From Uranotaenia lowii (Eukaryota > Arthropoda > Insecta > Diptera > Culicidae), in the NCBI RefSeq assembly GCF_029784155.1, contig NC_073691.1, positions 133,978,394 to 134,042,393 of the forward strand: 64,000 nucleotides of DNA. The letters are read 5' to 3'. The translations under genes and the position numbers were made by a program. The notes under the pieces are model-generated. The model ran no database searches, was not told the DNA's origin, and worked only from the letters and a program-made list of their open reading frames with translations. This document shows, piece after piece, positions 32,629 to 43,887 of the stretch (its first letter is position 1; every line of letters begins with the position of its first letter).

Positions 32629-33597
32629 AAGCTTAGTTCTTTTAGAAATGGGACACTTTCATTTGCTAATAGCTCGTTAACTAGTTATTGTATATTAAAA
32701 ATTTTAACAGCATTTTGTTGCCTGTAAAAAGTAATATTCGACCTATTTTTTTCAAAATTTATAATTTACGCGTTTTTGAGATATGAACGATGCAAGAGAA
32801 AAAGAAAAAAATAATTTTGCACAGTTTCCTTTAAAATTCGTCATTATCAAATTGATAGCTGACAAAACCGTTGATTATTCAAAGAATTACTGAGTTTTTG
32901 TGGTGGATAAGTATGCAAACACTGTCAATAATGTCCACAAAGTTCAAATCAAGCATTGGAGTGAAGCAGATGATCGGCAACAACGGTTAAGGATCATCAA
33001 GGAATGCAAGTCTCATACCAGCATTTTTGATTTTCAATAAACGAAAAATTAAGGGTAGATCGCTAAAATGTCCAAAACAATTTTCTCCGATAAGCTAAAA
33101 GTGTTGCCTAGTGATAACTCATTGAAATCCAACCTCAAACAACCATTTTTTGATAGTTCCAAAGCTCTTAAGCTGTAAAACCGGTACCGAAAAAAAACGT
33201 TCAAAAATGTGGTCAAAAATAATCAAATTTGTTCATTTCGAAACAACTGTATCCACTAAAATGCTTCCAGTTTCCAGTTTCCAGAGAAGTATTGGACCAA
33301 AAAGTATCAGAAATTGAAGAAGGAAGGTGAAGCCACCTAAAATATAGATTTTACGAAGTATAAGTTGGAGAAACTGATCAATACCATGACTGAAAAAAGT
33401 GTGCGCCGGCCAATGGGAGATAGCAAGAATAAAGTAGAAATTTCTTTAACAAAAAACGGTAAATATTTTTTTTCAAATTTTTTCATGAAAGATCATAACA
33501 TTGCCTTCTTTTTCTTCATAGAAAGTATTTCGTTCAAACGAATGGTTTTTGAGATACAGGCGTTCTTAACTGTCCCATTTCTAAAAGAACTAAGCTT
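32629..33597 (+). mobile_element. Tc1/mariner-like non-autonomous element
   Basis: Terminal inverted repeats AAGCTTAGTTCTTTTAGAAA and TTTCTAAAAGAACTAAGCTT are flanked by TA (32627-32628 and 33598-33599). Size is 969 bp. The centre holds no intact transposase. It lies immediately beside the end of MITE Y copy 1. Confidence 0.85.
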
Positions 33598-33599
33598 TA

Positions 33600-36144
33600 T
33601 TGAATCAAAGTTTATGTTGTGGTGAAATTTGTCTATCCAATTAACTGATAGCTATCTACTTTATGCCAACATAAATTCTTGTCGCCTACCGATTTTCATA
33701 ATTTGAAATAGATGTTCTCCTAGATAATAATGATCAATATGGAAGTGGATGTTAATGTAGGTTGGGAACAATCAACGCATAATCATAATTTGACCCAGTG
33801 CTATGCTACTTAGTTACACATATTCACATTCCCACTGCTTTCTTATGCCATATCACATTATGTCAGTTTCCTGTCTTATGAGAAAACTGACAAGCAACAT
33901 TAAGAAATTTCGAACATATGGGAAAATGCGAGAGCCGCTTTGTTGCGCTGTTAGTGAGGTATATGTATAAATGGGGATAAACTGAACTTGAGACGATGTG
34001 TCTCACTCACACACAAGATAGGTAATTTGTTTTCCGAAAAATGTAATCTCAATTGAGCTGAAGGCAATCAAATATGATTCCTATATTTATCGCTTGAAGG
34101 AAGATTGGAAAAGACAAATCGATGGAGCGATAATTCGATTGTGAGATGGTTCTAATTGACTGTTTATCACGGAGAACGTTTACTTTCCTCACGAAATGAC
34201 AGTGAAACTATATTATTTTGGTATGACATACGTGCATAGCTCAGATTTTATTCTTAGAAATTCACCAGTAACTTTGTTTAGTTTCTCAGAATAGGCATGG
34301 CATAGTTTCTATGGAACAGTTTATGGCTCTCAAGCCAATAAAGATGTCTGAGAAATCTAAAATTACAACGTTTGATTGGAATTAAATAGTCAGTGAACTT
34401 CATCCAAAATTTTTACCCTGTCAGTGAAGCTCTTTAAAGTATTCATATTTACTCCGGATAGATGTACAAAACACATGTATTACAATGTTTTGTTTCAACT
34501 CAAATAGAGGCGAGAAAATATGCAAATACTCACTGGTTGTGACAACTGAAAAAAAATGTAAATGTTGGTGGTTTTCAAAACAGGGGGATACAAATGCATT
34601 CGAAATAAATGGATTCCATGTGGTGGAGCAGAGGTTTTGTTTATATTTCCAAGAAGGTCGATGAAATTAATTGATATTCAGTTTCAGATGATTTGATTAA
34701 GCCAAATAAAAACATTGGAATCGAAACAGTGAATTTGTCAGGTGGGAAAATAAGTCCTTTTTAAAATGTAAAGGCTACCCATTTTCAGTAACAGTGCTGC
34801 ACTTGGTGCATTTCAAAAACTCCGTGGAGAGCAGCTGTCACCAAAACTGTGTTGGTATTTTTTTTCTTCTACAGTCGTTTGTTTCATTTTATTGCATTCA
34901 GTTTGTCAACTGACTTTTTGTACATTGTCTTGCAACGGATTTTATGGCTTTGGGAAATAATCAATAACAACCAGCAAACAAACTTCGTAATAAAATAAGA
35001 AGTGGAATCTACTTCACAATTCAATTCAAAACGTCTGTGCTGATATAAAATTTTCTTGACAAACATTTTATTTCCTTATTCACTTTCGATCCTCAACATT
35101 CACTTAATCTTTTCTCCTGTGGTCGGAACCATTAAAACCTTTTTTTCAACAACTGAAATTACATGATAATCTCAGAACAGTCTGTTAACCCTAATCTGCT
35201 TTGAGTTTGAATATGAAGTTCGGCGGCTTGTATCTTTATTCAGGCGAATCCAAATTTCAAAATAAAAAAAAAAACTTCTGGGATCCGCAATGAATTCTTG
35301 AAATCAATAATTTTGCATCATAACTTTTTATGGACGCACTCTCAAAGCCCTATCAAAAAGTACTTAATAAGACCTTCATTTTCCAGTTTTCAAAGTCTAA
35401 GAAAAAAGCTTCGGAAAAAATTTGTAGAGCATCTACGAAATGCTCCGAATTTTTTTTTCCTTTAGTGTCCAAAAAAAGTGAAGTCACTAACATTTTAATG
35501 CCAAGTGTTGTTTTGAAACAACACTAGCTAAAATCCTAAAATACCTGAAACCCGTGGATATTTTGGAGTCATGCGTTTACAACAAATATCTTGGCGATTA
35601 AAAGATGCTGATTGACTAAGTATTTTTCCTTTTTGTTATTTTTTTTAAGTTTGAAAGATATATTTAAAAGCTTTATCACAATTCAATGACTCATTCAATA
35701 ACAAAAATCTTCCTGCGTCCTAATACGTTGATTTGTGGAGAATTGTGAGATTGTATTGCAATTAATTAGGTAACAAATTTAAAAAAAAACTCTATTTCAA
35801 TTTTAATATTGGATATTTGACTGGGTCGAATAATTAGGTCCAGGGATTCCAATAAACAACTACGCTTATGAAATGCCTGACATTTCGATTATTTTAGGTG
35901 GTGTTTCTTGAGGGAACAGGAAGATTTTTATTTTAAAAATTAGAATGATCATTATTACATAATATTAAGTATGAAGGCTCACATAGGAAATGTTGTTATA
36001 GGAAATCCAAGAATCCATAGTTCGATGGTTTTCTGTGGAAATATAGTTGTTTATTTTCCTTAAACTGTGGTTCGACTGAGTTTCATACGGTCATACTTGG
36101 TGAATAATTAAAAATTGCCATCCAATTTTCTACGGTCTATAGGG
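33600..36144. other. Unassigned intergenic or intronic stretch
   Basis: 2.5 kb without recognisable coding sequence, terminal repeats or RNA genes. Short frames (34884-35066, 35330-35527) have no family features. Composition is uniformly AT-rich. It may be the largest piece of ancient non-repetitive DNA in this part of the window. Confidence 0.4.
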
Positions 36145-36510
36145 AAGCATGACTATAGTTGATCCCTAGGGATACTTGATTTCTTTGCTATGTCTCTAAA
36201 CCGGATTATCAAAATACTGTATTTCTCTAAAACCTAGAAAATTGCGCCTTATAGTGTGCAATGATTTTAAGGTAGAAGACAAACTTTTAGAGTTCTCTTT
36301 GTCTGATACTAACAAACTGTAAAATGAGAACTAACATGGCAAAAAATACTACGCACCTTAAATCTTCGAATTTAACTAGTTTTCGCTGGGGTCAGACCAC
36401 CCTAAATTAAGAATCAAATCTCCTTTAGTTATAGATCAAGTCTCCTTTAACTTAAGAAATATCACAATTTTTTTCATCTCACAAAAATGCTTCAAGCACA
36501 AAAAACACGT
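36145..36510 (+). mobile_element. MITE family Z, copy 3 (internally deleted)
   Basis: Begins with GATCCCTAGGGATACTTGAT and the CTATGTCTC landmark, then jumps to the right half (TGCGCCTTATAGTGTGCAATG, AAATGAGAACTAACATGGC, GATCAAGTCTCC). The ~400-bp middle found in copies 2 and 4 is absent. The right terminus is not preserved. Confidence 0.6.
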
Positions 36511-36821
36511 ACAAGTTTGAACAAAAACTCTTTAAAAAGTGCGTAAAATTTCTTATGTTGACATTCAAAAATACGTTGTAAATTGACTTGAAACAGTGCC
36601 ATCTACTGCGCCATTTAAAAGTTACAAAGCAGATTTTCAAGTGCTCGGTTTTCGAAAAGGCGTAATCGTATATGAACTCATTATAATTAAATACTGCTCT
36701 AAAATAGACGGGTTTAATTTATTGCTAGATAAATGCAATATGACTTACTTTTGACTGAGCAAAATTTCGCTACCTTCATTTGTTACGGTTTTTACTTATT
36801 AGCTTTTTCTGTGAATGAAAC

Positions 36822-36948
36822 AACTATTTTTTAAATTTACATTACGTTTTGGGTTACTTTTTTTCACCCATTATCAGGTGTCCCGCGAAGTAACCCAAAA
36901 CGTTACGTAAATTAAAAAATTAAAAAAAAAAAGTTGTTTCATTCACCG
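36822..36948. repeat. Inverted repeat (hairpin), ~40-bp arms
   Basis: The arm ending in TACGTTTTGGGTTACT pairs with AGTAACCCAAAACGTTACGT across a ~30-bp loop. The outer parts are A/T-rich and also complementary, ending in AACAACT / AAGTTGTT. Probably a small foldback element. No coding. Confidence 0.75.
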
Positions 36949-36966
36949 TTAAAAGTCAATAATTAA

Positions 36967-39358
36967 AAACCGTATAAAAAGTACCGGTGATAAACTATTG
37001 TTCATTTCATTTTTCTCAATTTTTTTCGATTGTTTTTTTTTCTGTAAAGGGGAATGTGGCACGTTTCATATTTTTAAAACTAGTACTGGACTTCTATGAA
37101 CGTAAAACATGGTTGCAGAAGTTTATTAGACTTCTTGAAATTTGATTTAAAAATCGATTTCGTCTTTGTTTAAAATTTGGTGCTTTGGGATAACATTGAT
37201 CAGTCTGTAGGCAGTTCGGACGGAACAAACTCAAATAATATAAAATTATTCATGAAACTCTACAAAATTAATAACATAACTTTCGCTGGCTCAAAGACAC
37301 TTCAGTTGTAACTTTTTGTCCAGTGAATTCTGAGAAATAACCTGCTGAATTTCGGTGTTTCTTGGTTAAGATTTCTTCATGGTTCAAAAAAAAAAACAAA
37401 AAATAAAATCGCGGTCCTTAATTTGCTCAGGCGGAACAACAATTCGGTATCGATTTTTGAAAAGTACCAATACGCCAAGACCTCTGTTTTGACAAAAACG
37501 CATTTGAAGTTTCAGAAAATATAATCAATTGCCTATTTCACTGTTTCTTATCATTTTCCTAACTTAGTACCTGAACTTCTTAAAAATAAGCACAATATCA
37601 TTCCGTGATAGGTGAATACAAATTTTTCGTGATTGTTACGTGAAAAATGAATAAATTGGTTATTTGGCCCTTTTGTTTTCTTATGTTGTCCATTCGCCAA
37701 AATGTGAGCGTCCTTTAGAAATCCAAAATGTCATGTTTTTAGATGTAAAATAGAAAGTTTGATACGTTTATGCTAGTAACTGGATTTGTTTACAATTGGC
37801 ACATACGCCCTTTTCAAAAACCGATACCGAATTATTACTGAAAGATAAATAATGATGCTGCATAAATTAAGGGACTAATTTTTTTTAACATTAGGGGAGA
37901 ATGAGGATACTTGATCCCTGGGGATACTTGATTCCTTAGCTATATCTCGAAACTGGAATGTCTTACAAAGATCAAATGTTCTAGAAAAATGTGCCAAAAT
38001 GAGCAAAATAACAATGCTTGTAGTTTAAAAAATTTTAACAAAATAATTGTTTGAGTAATTGAACTTTGTTTGAAAAATTTCACAATATGTAACTTGAAGA
38101 TCTTTTTTCATCACTTTAAAATGTTCCTTACATGGGAAAATTATGAAAAAAATATTTGTTCCAATGTATCAATCATTCGAGCGTAAAATGAACTTCATAA
38201 TGCCATATTTTCAAAGCAATGGATAACTCTCAACTTTTTTCAGAAAAAGTTTTCTAAAATGTTGTTTATGGGTACAATTGATCCCCTAGAGTTGGGTACA
38301 ATTGATCCCCCTTCCAAACGGCATATTCTTCTGCTGAATTGATCGTTATGGTTGCTGATTACGAAATTACTAATATTTATCCAAAAACTAATATTTATCA
38401 AACAACTGTCTGAAGAAAAGAGCAAAAATAATTAATTTTCTCTTAATTATAAAAAATAGCGCCTTTAAGTATGCAATGTTATTAGCGTTGAGACAAAGTT
38501 ATAGAATTTTCTTCTTATGTCTGCTAGAAATTATGAAATGAGAACAAACATGACCAAAATAGTCGATTGACATTCTATCTTGGGGTTTTGTTTGATTTTT
38601 ATACAAGGATTAGGGCTTCCTGAATAAAAGATCAAGTCTCCTTCAATAGGGGATCAAGTCTCCCCTAACTTCAGAAAAATCGCAATTTTTTTACTCCCAC
38701 GAAAATGCTTCTAGTTCATCAACGAGTTCAAGTATCGTTCTAATTTTTGGAGCATAGAAACTTGAAGTTACAAGCTGTCAGAAAATGTCAAAGACGGCAA
38801 GTTGCTAAATTTTTCCAAAAAGATATGGTGAAAATAAGAAAAGGGGATCAAGTATCCCCACTCTCCCCTACTTATAAAATTTCAACTAAGAAAAAACCCA
38901 ATTTTGCCGTCATTAAATTCCCAAGGCCCTCGCACTATTCCCAATTGATAGACAGGCTTACTCTTGGAAAATATCCTTATTTTTAAAATATCAGAAATTT
39001 ACCTCAAAATACAACAAAAACTACACCAAAACTTTAAATTTATTAAGGAAAAAAGTTTAACTCTCACATAAATCAACGTGCTGCTTCTAAACGCTCTGAT
39101 TCCATCAGAAATGGTGTTTGTTTGCGAGCCCTCGAAAAAATTGATATCTTAAGATTATGAAATTAGATTTTTATTATATTTGAAATTATGTAAAACAAAC
39201 CAAGTATTTCCTAACTAGAAACTCAACTTACAGTTTTTTCAACGTTGAAAAAAGTTTTGAGATATTTTAACTTTAGACTTAGTTATTGATGATTATGTGA
39301 AAAAAATTCATGTTGTTCAAATATACCCCGATGATGATTGTTACCCCGTTTTACGGTT
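36967..39358 (+). mobile_element. MITE family X, copy 2 (carries MITE Z copy 4)
   Basis: Left end (ACCGTATAAAAAGTACCGGT, diverged) and right end TTACCCCGTTTTACGG match copy 1 at 21831-23850, as do GAATGTGGCACGTTTCATAT near 37050 and GTTTGCGAGCCCTCGAAAAA near 39118. A separate MITE (37892-38870) is nested inside. Confidence 0.65.
37892..38870 (+). mobile_element. MITE family Z, copy 4 (complete)
   Basis: Reference copy of the family, 979 bp. Ends TAGGGGAGAATGAGGATACT and GTATCCCCACTCTCCCCTA are inverted repeats that extend into GATCC motifs. The TA at each edge may be the target duplication. Internal GGATCAAGTCTCC-type words recur near both ends. No coding. Confidence 0.85.
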
Positions 39359-39639
39359 ATTCTAAAAGTAAACAATGAACGTGTTTTATATCAAGAAATA
39401 AAATATTAAAACGTCTCTAATAAAAAACAAAAAATATTAATAATTATGTTTAAAATATGGAGTCAACTTGTATCTTGAGTTCATAATGGTGGTGGTATTC
39501 AGAGATTTCATTTGAACAGTTGAATAATGTCGAGTCTTGCTATTTTCTTTCGTGTTTTTTTACAACTGGATAAACGGTAGTGCGTAGCCTAGGATGATAC
39601 CTTATAAGAGCTCAAAATGGTTCAAAATAAGAAGATAGT

Positions 39640-41740
39640 GATAAGATTAGCAACTCATTGATTTGATTCTAAGATCTGAATCTAATTTCAAAATTCAAAT
39701 TATGAGTGAAAAATCATAATCTAAATTTTGAACATAATTTCTATTTTTGAATTATGAAACTGTCTTCCTTATTTGAAGCTGAATCTGAATCTGGGAACGG
39801 GTTTAAGAGGGTTTATATGACTTTTCAAGCTTAATTCTAGTTCTGAATCTGAATTCATAATTATTTTTCTTAACATGACTTCTCAATCTGAATTTTTAAT
39901 CTGAACAGGCTTGCAATTTCTCTACAGAGAATCACCGAAGTGCTCGGTTTTCGATTCTCGGTAGAGATTCTCTGAAACGCACCGCAGAGATTTTTAACCG
40001 AACCTCTGTAGAGAATCTGAAAAACAACACGACAGAGCGAACACACACTACAGTGAATAAATTGTTTTCACCACGGAGAGCGACAGCGACGGCAGCTGGC
40101 TTGGCTTGTTGCGTTTACCAATACATACGAAGCTGAACCACTGGCCCGAAACATTCATCGTTTGTTGATGCTATTATTATGCACACCATCGTGTTTGTTT
40201 TTGTCTTTGCTTTTTTGTGGCTTGAACCAGTCCGTTCTGTGTTTTCACCGGGGTGCTCTACGGTGACAAATTGTCGCACGCTGGAGCTATTGAAATTAGG
40301 TGTGTGTGGCTTTCGAAACCGGGGTGCGAATAATGTGTGGAGAGAAACAAAAAACCTCACCCGGGAGATTTGCAGCTATCGCACGGGGGTGTTTTATTCT
40401 CCGTTCTCCGTCTTTCTCAGTAGAGAATGGCATCTCTGAATCTGAATATAGGTTTTGAATGTGAAGTTGATTTTGGAATCCTGATCTGAATTTTGAGCAG
40501 AAATTCAAAATTTAAACTAAGAGCCTAGCTAAACTGAACCTGAATCTCACATTCAATCTGAAATGTTAATATAATATTTAAATTCCGAATCTGAATCTGA
40601 ATTCTGAAGTTGATGCAGAATGAAAATCTGAATTCCGATCAACTTTGTTATTAAAAAAAATCAATTTTTTTTTTAGATTCAAATCCTCTGCTCAGCTGAA
40701 GAAGGCATTTAATAAAAAAGATCTGGAAAAAATTCAAATCTGAAATTTAAACCTCAAATTCGAAACTTAAAACTAAGAAGGTATTAACAAATTTGATTTT
40801 ATATTCTTTATCGACGCCTGGTTTGGCTTTGCATCCACCGCGCTCTTGGCGTATTTATTTTATTAATCTGAATTCTGAAAAGATTGATGAGTTTAAAATT
40901 TGACCTATGAATTTGAATTCCGAATCTGAATCTAAAAATGTATCCAAATTATTGGTATTTATTTATGAATTCATTCTATTCAAATTATTGAATTCCCAAT
41001 CTAAGTTTAATATTTGAATTTGCATTATAAATTCTTGTTCTGAACTCTTTCGAACCCTTTTTTTTTTTTGAAAAATTAACAGAAGTCGCTAAAGAAAACT
41101 GTTGAAATTTTTTATTCAAAAATTGCATAACCAAAGGGGCTAAAGAATTCAATTTTCAGTGTTTTTTTCGGCTGCATCTATTCTGAATTTGTCCTCCAAA
41201 TTTAAATTCCATGTCTGTATCTGAAATTAAATTCTAATTACTGAAATATGAATCTTTATTCTAAATCTAAGATTATTTCATGAATATATACAACTATTTG
41301 CTAGGAAAATTGCTGTTTATGGCTATGAAAATTGTTTTAACAATTTATTTAAAATTTGCATAACCACAGAGGCTGAATACCAAACAGAAATTCGAAATGT
41401 TCACTATGTCTTGCCAAACCGAATCGTGAAGTCATAGTTAATCTGATTTTTTAAATTGATATCTGAATCTGGATTCTGAATGCGATCAAAATATTGAAAT
41501 ATGTATTCCGATTTTTATTCTGAATGTAAATCCTGGATCATGTTTTTTTTTTTCAAAAATAAAAAAATAATATTCAGAATTTACATTTAGAGTTTATCAA
41601 CATACATCTGAATTTGAATATGAAACTGAATCCTAGGACTGAAATCTGAATTCGAATCTGAATTCTAAATCTGAATCAGAACTCTTAATCTCAATTCTTA
41701 ATCGAAATTCTTTCTTTTTTTGGAATCATTATGTTTTTTC
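39640..41740. repeat. Degenerate AATCTGAATCTGAATTC array
   Basis: About 2 kb in which variants of TCTGAATCTGAATT and its complement recur in loose tandem at 6-12-bp spacing, heavily diverged. A less repetitive island at 39905-40435 interrupts it. The frames here are incidental. Confidence 0.7.
39905..40435 (+). other. Non-repetitive island with a possible short secreted peptide
   Basis: The island is GC-richer and edged by related words (CTCTACAGAGAATC, GATTCTCGGTAGAG, CTGTAGAGAATC, CAGTAGAGAATGGC), which suggests an inserted element. It contains an 86-residue frame (40179-40439) with a hydrophobic start, MHTIVFVFVFAFLWLEPVRS, that looks like a signal peptide, followed by four cysteines. There is no family match and no further evidence that it is expressed, so it may be chance. 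Confidence 0.2.
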
Positions 41741-42931
41741 TGAACGTCTAGTCTGTCCAGAACTTTAAATTTGAAAGCTTCCAAAAATATGTAATATTTT
41801 TAAATTCGATTGGTTAGCTTCGAATCCTCATTCCAAATAGAAATTCAGCTGTAGAGTTCATTTCATAAAAAGGTTCATGGTGAATTCCAGAATTCATACA
41901 CAGCGTATTCTCTCTAATACATTCCACTATGGAGCAGTTCCAGACAATCAGGTGACAAAAAGTATTATTTTGTGTTTTGAACTCTTTTGTAAATTTAGAA
42001 AATTTTGACCCTACTTTTTATTTCTTTTGAAATACGTGTTTTGGACTAATAGATAATTAAATGGTAAATATTATCAAAACACGAAACTCGAGAAAAAATG
42101 TGTGAAATGATTGATTTAGCATGAGAAAAGAATTTTTTGACAAACCAGCGACTACTTTGTTGAATTCAAACTCATGAATGGGTAAAACTTACCCATTTGC
42201 ATTATATTTTCAGCTTTTTTTGACGCTAGCTCTAAAAACGGTGCTGGAAACTCTTTCATTTTATTTTAAGGACCTTAATCTACATCTTGAAAATGAAAAG
42301 ATTATGGGGCAATGCGGGGCTTTTTTTAAAGGCTTTCCAGTTTTGGACTTTCAAAAAATTGTTTATTTACTCATTTTTATCGTAGATCAAAATTTTGAAC
42401 GGTACAAAAAAAAATGGTGTACTTTAAATTTAAGAAAAAAATGTTTTCTATAGAAATATATTATTTAAATTTTTCTCATTTTCAAATATTTTTTTTTTCA
42501 TTTTTTAAAGCCTGATGTCTGTGGTGCGTTTAGTATCCATGATAATGAGTTGAAATACTGGGGATATCTTAGTCAAATTTTAAGTAATCAACTAGTAAAA
42601 ATAAAAAAAACGTTCCGATAAAGACCAGTTTTCGACTTTTTGCCGCCTCAAACCATATAGTGCATTCGTAAACCGTAAACCGTAAAATCCGGTTGAAATT
42701 TCAAACTTTCTAGTTAAAACATTGCAACAACCTTTTTGATTTACTTTGACTGATCTTATTAAATTTTTGTTTTAAACATCAATAGAAAGGTTAAAAATAA
42801 GCACCTTCGAATAAAACATTTGATCGAAAAAAACAATATTTCCTGAATTATTACTGATCTTAAAAGGTTCCCATTTGATAAATGTAGGTACTTACTACAT
42901 TCGAACTCATTAAACGTTTTTCTTCCAGTGA
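41741..42931. other. Unassigned AT-rich stretch
   Basis: No recognisable gene, repeat ends or RNA. The frame at 42178-42453 (91 aa) is AT-driven with no family features. Confidence 0.4.
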
Positions 42932-43887
42932 TACCGTCAAACGGGGCATCATGCAACAGCGGGGTTCAATGCAACATTTATATAACACTACATTGAATCA
43001 ATTTTTAATTTAATGTATTGTAATAAAGTTATCTTTTAATGATAACAAAATGATGATAACATAATTTCTCGCATCTTAAGCTAGTTGTCTTAAGTTTTTT
43101 ATTTTTATGTAAAATTTGAAAAATCGAGCAATAAATGTACAAATTTTAACATTTTTTGATGCCGAAAAAAACTTTACCCAGTATGACGGATCGGCTTGAT
43201 AAAATTACCTACAAACTCTTTGTAGGTTTCCTCATGTTATATCAACATTCTTGGTGTAAAAATATTTTTCGAACAATCACCCAATTTTTTTAAATGAATA
43301 TTTTTAAAATTCAGTTAGGTGTCTGGGGTTAAATGCAACAAAATGCAAATCAAAGAAATACCTTGTAAATCTCGTTTCCATGTGCTGGAATATGAATGTT
43401 TTGCATCACGCGTTTGTAAACATTTAAATTTCATTCATCCAAACATTTATTTTTATAATTTCAGCTTGTAGAATTTTTCGTAGTATTATTTAACCCCTAA
43501 ATGTATGCAGCATCCTTATTTTCAGAAAAATGTGAAAATTTGTTTTAACAGACCCAAAAACTATTGCAATTGGTGTTGTCATGCGTAAAAGTCTTTAAAG
43601 CATCGCAAATATATTAAAAACTATGAATTTTCGTACGTGTTCATAAGATTTTTCATTAAAAACAAAGTTTGTTGCAAGTTACCCCATTTTCTAAGGAGTG
43701 TGAAAATCGCATGTTTTTAGAAAATTAAAAATCACTGAAGAAACCAATAATTTTTTTAACTACGCCAATTTGATGCCCCAGTATCCTTAAAACTTTTGAT
43801 GCATAAAGGATACGATTAACTGTGAACATAAGTTTTTTAGAAGCCATTGAAGTTGAAAATTGTTGCATGTTGCCCCAGTTGACGGTA
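42932..43887. mobile_element. MITE family Y, copy 2 (complete)
   Basis: Ends TACCGTCAAACGGGGCATCA and TGCCCCAGTTGACGGTA are inverted repeats over about 25 bp including a TGCAAC word, 956 bp in total. It matches 31960-32625. Its outer ACCGTCAAACGGGG resembles the ACCGTAAAACGGGG end of family X. No coding. Confidence 0.85.

Noticed and set aside
21831..43887. A single large autonomous transposon
   Set aside because: The repeated termini belong to separable MITE families with their own ends and nested order; no transposase links them.
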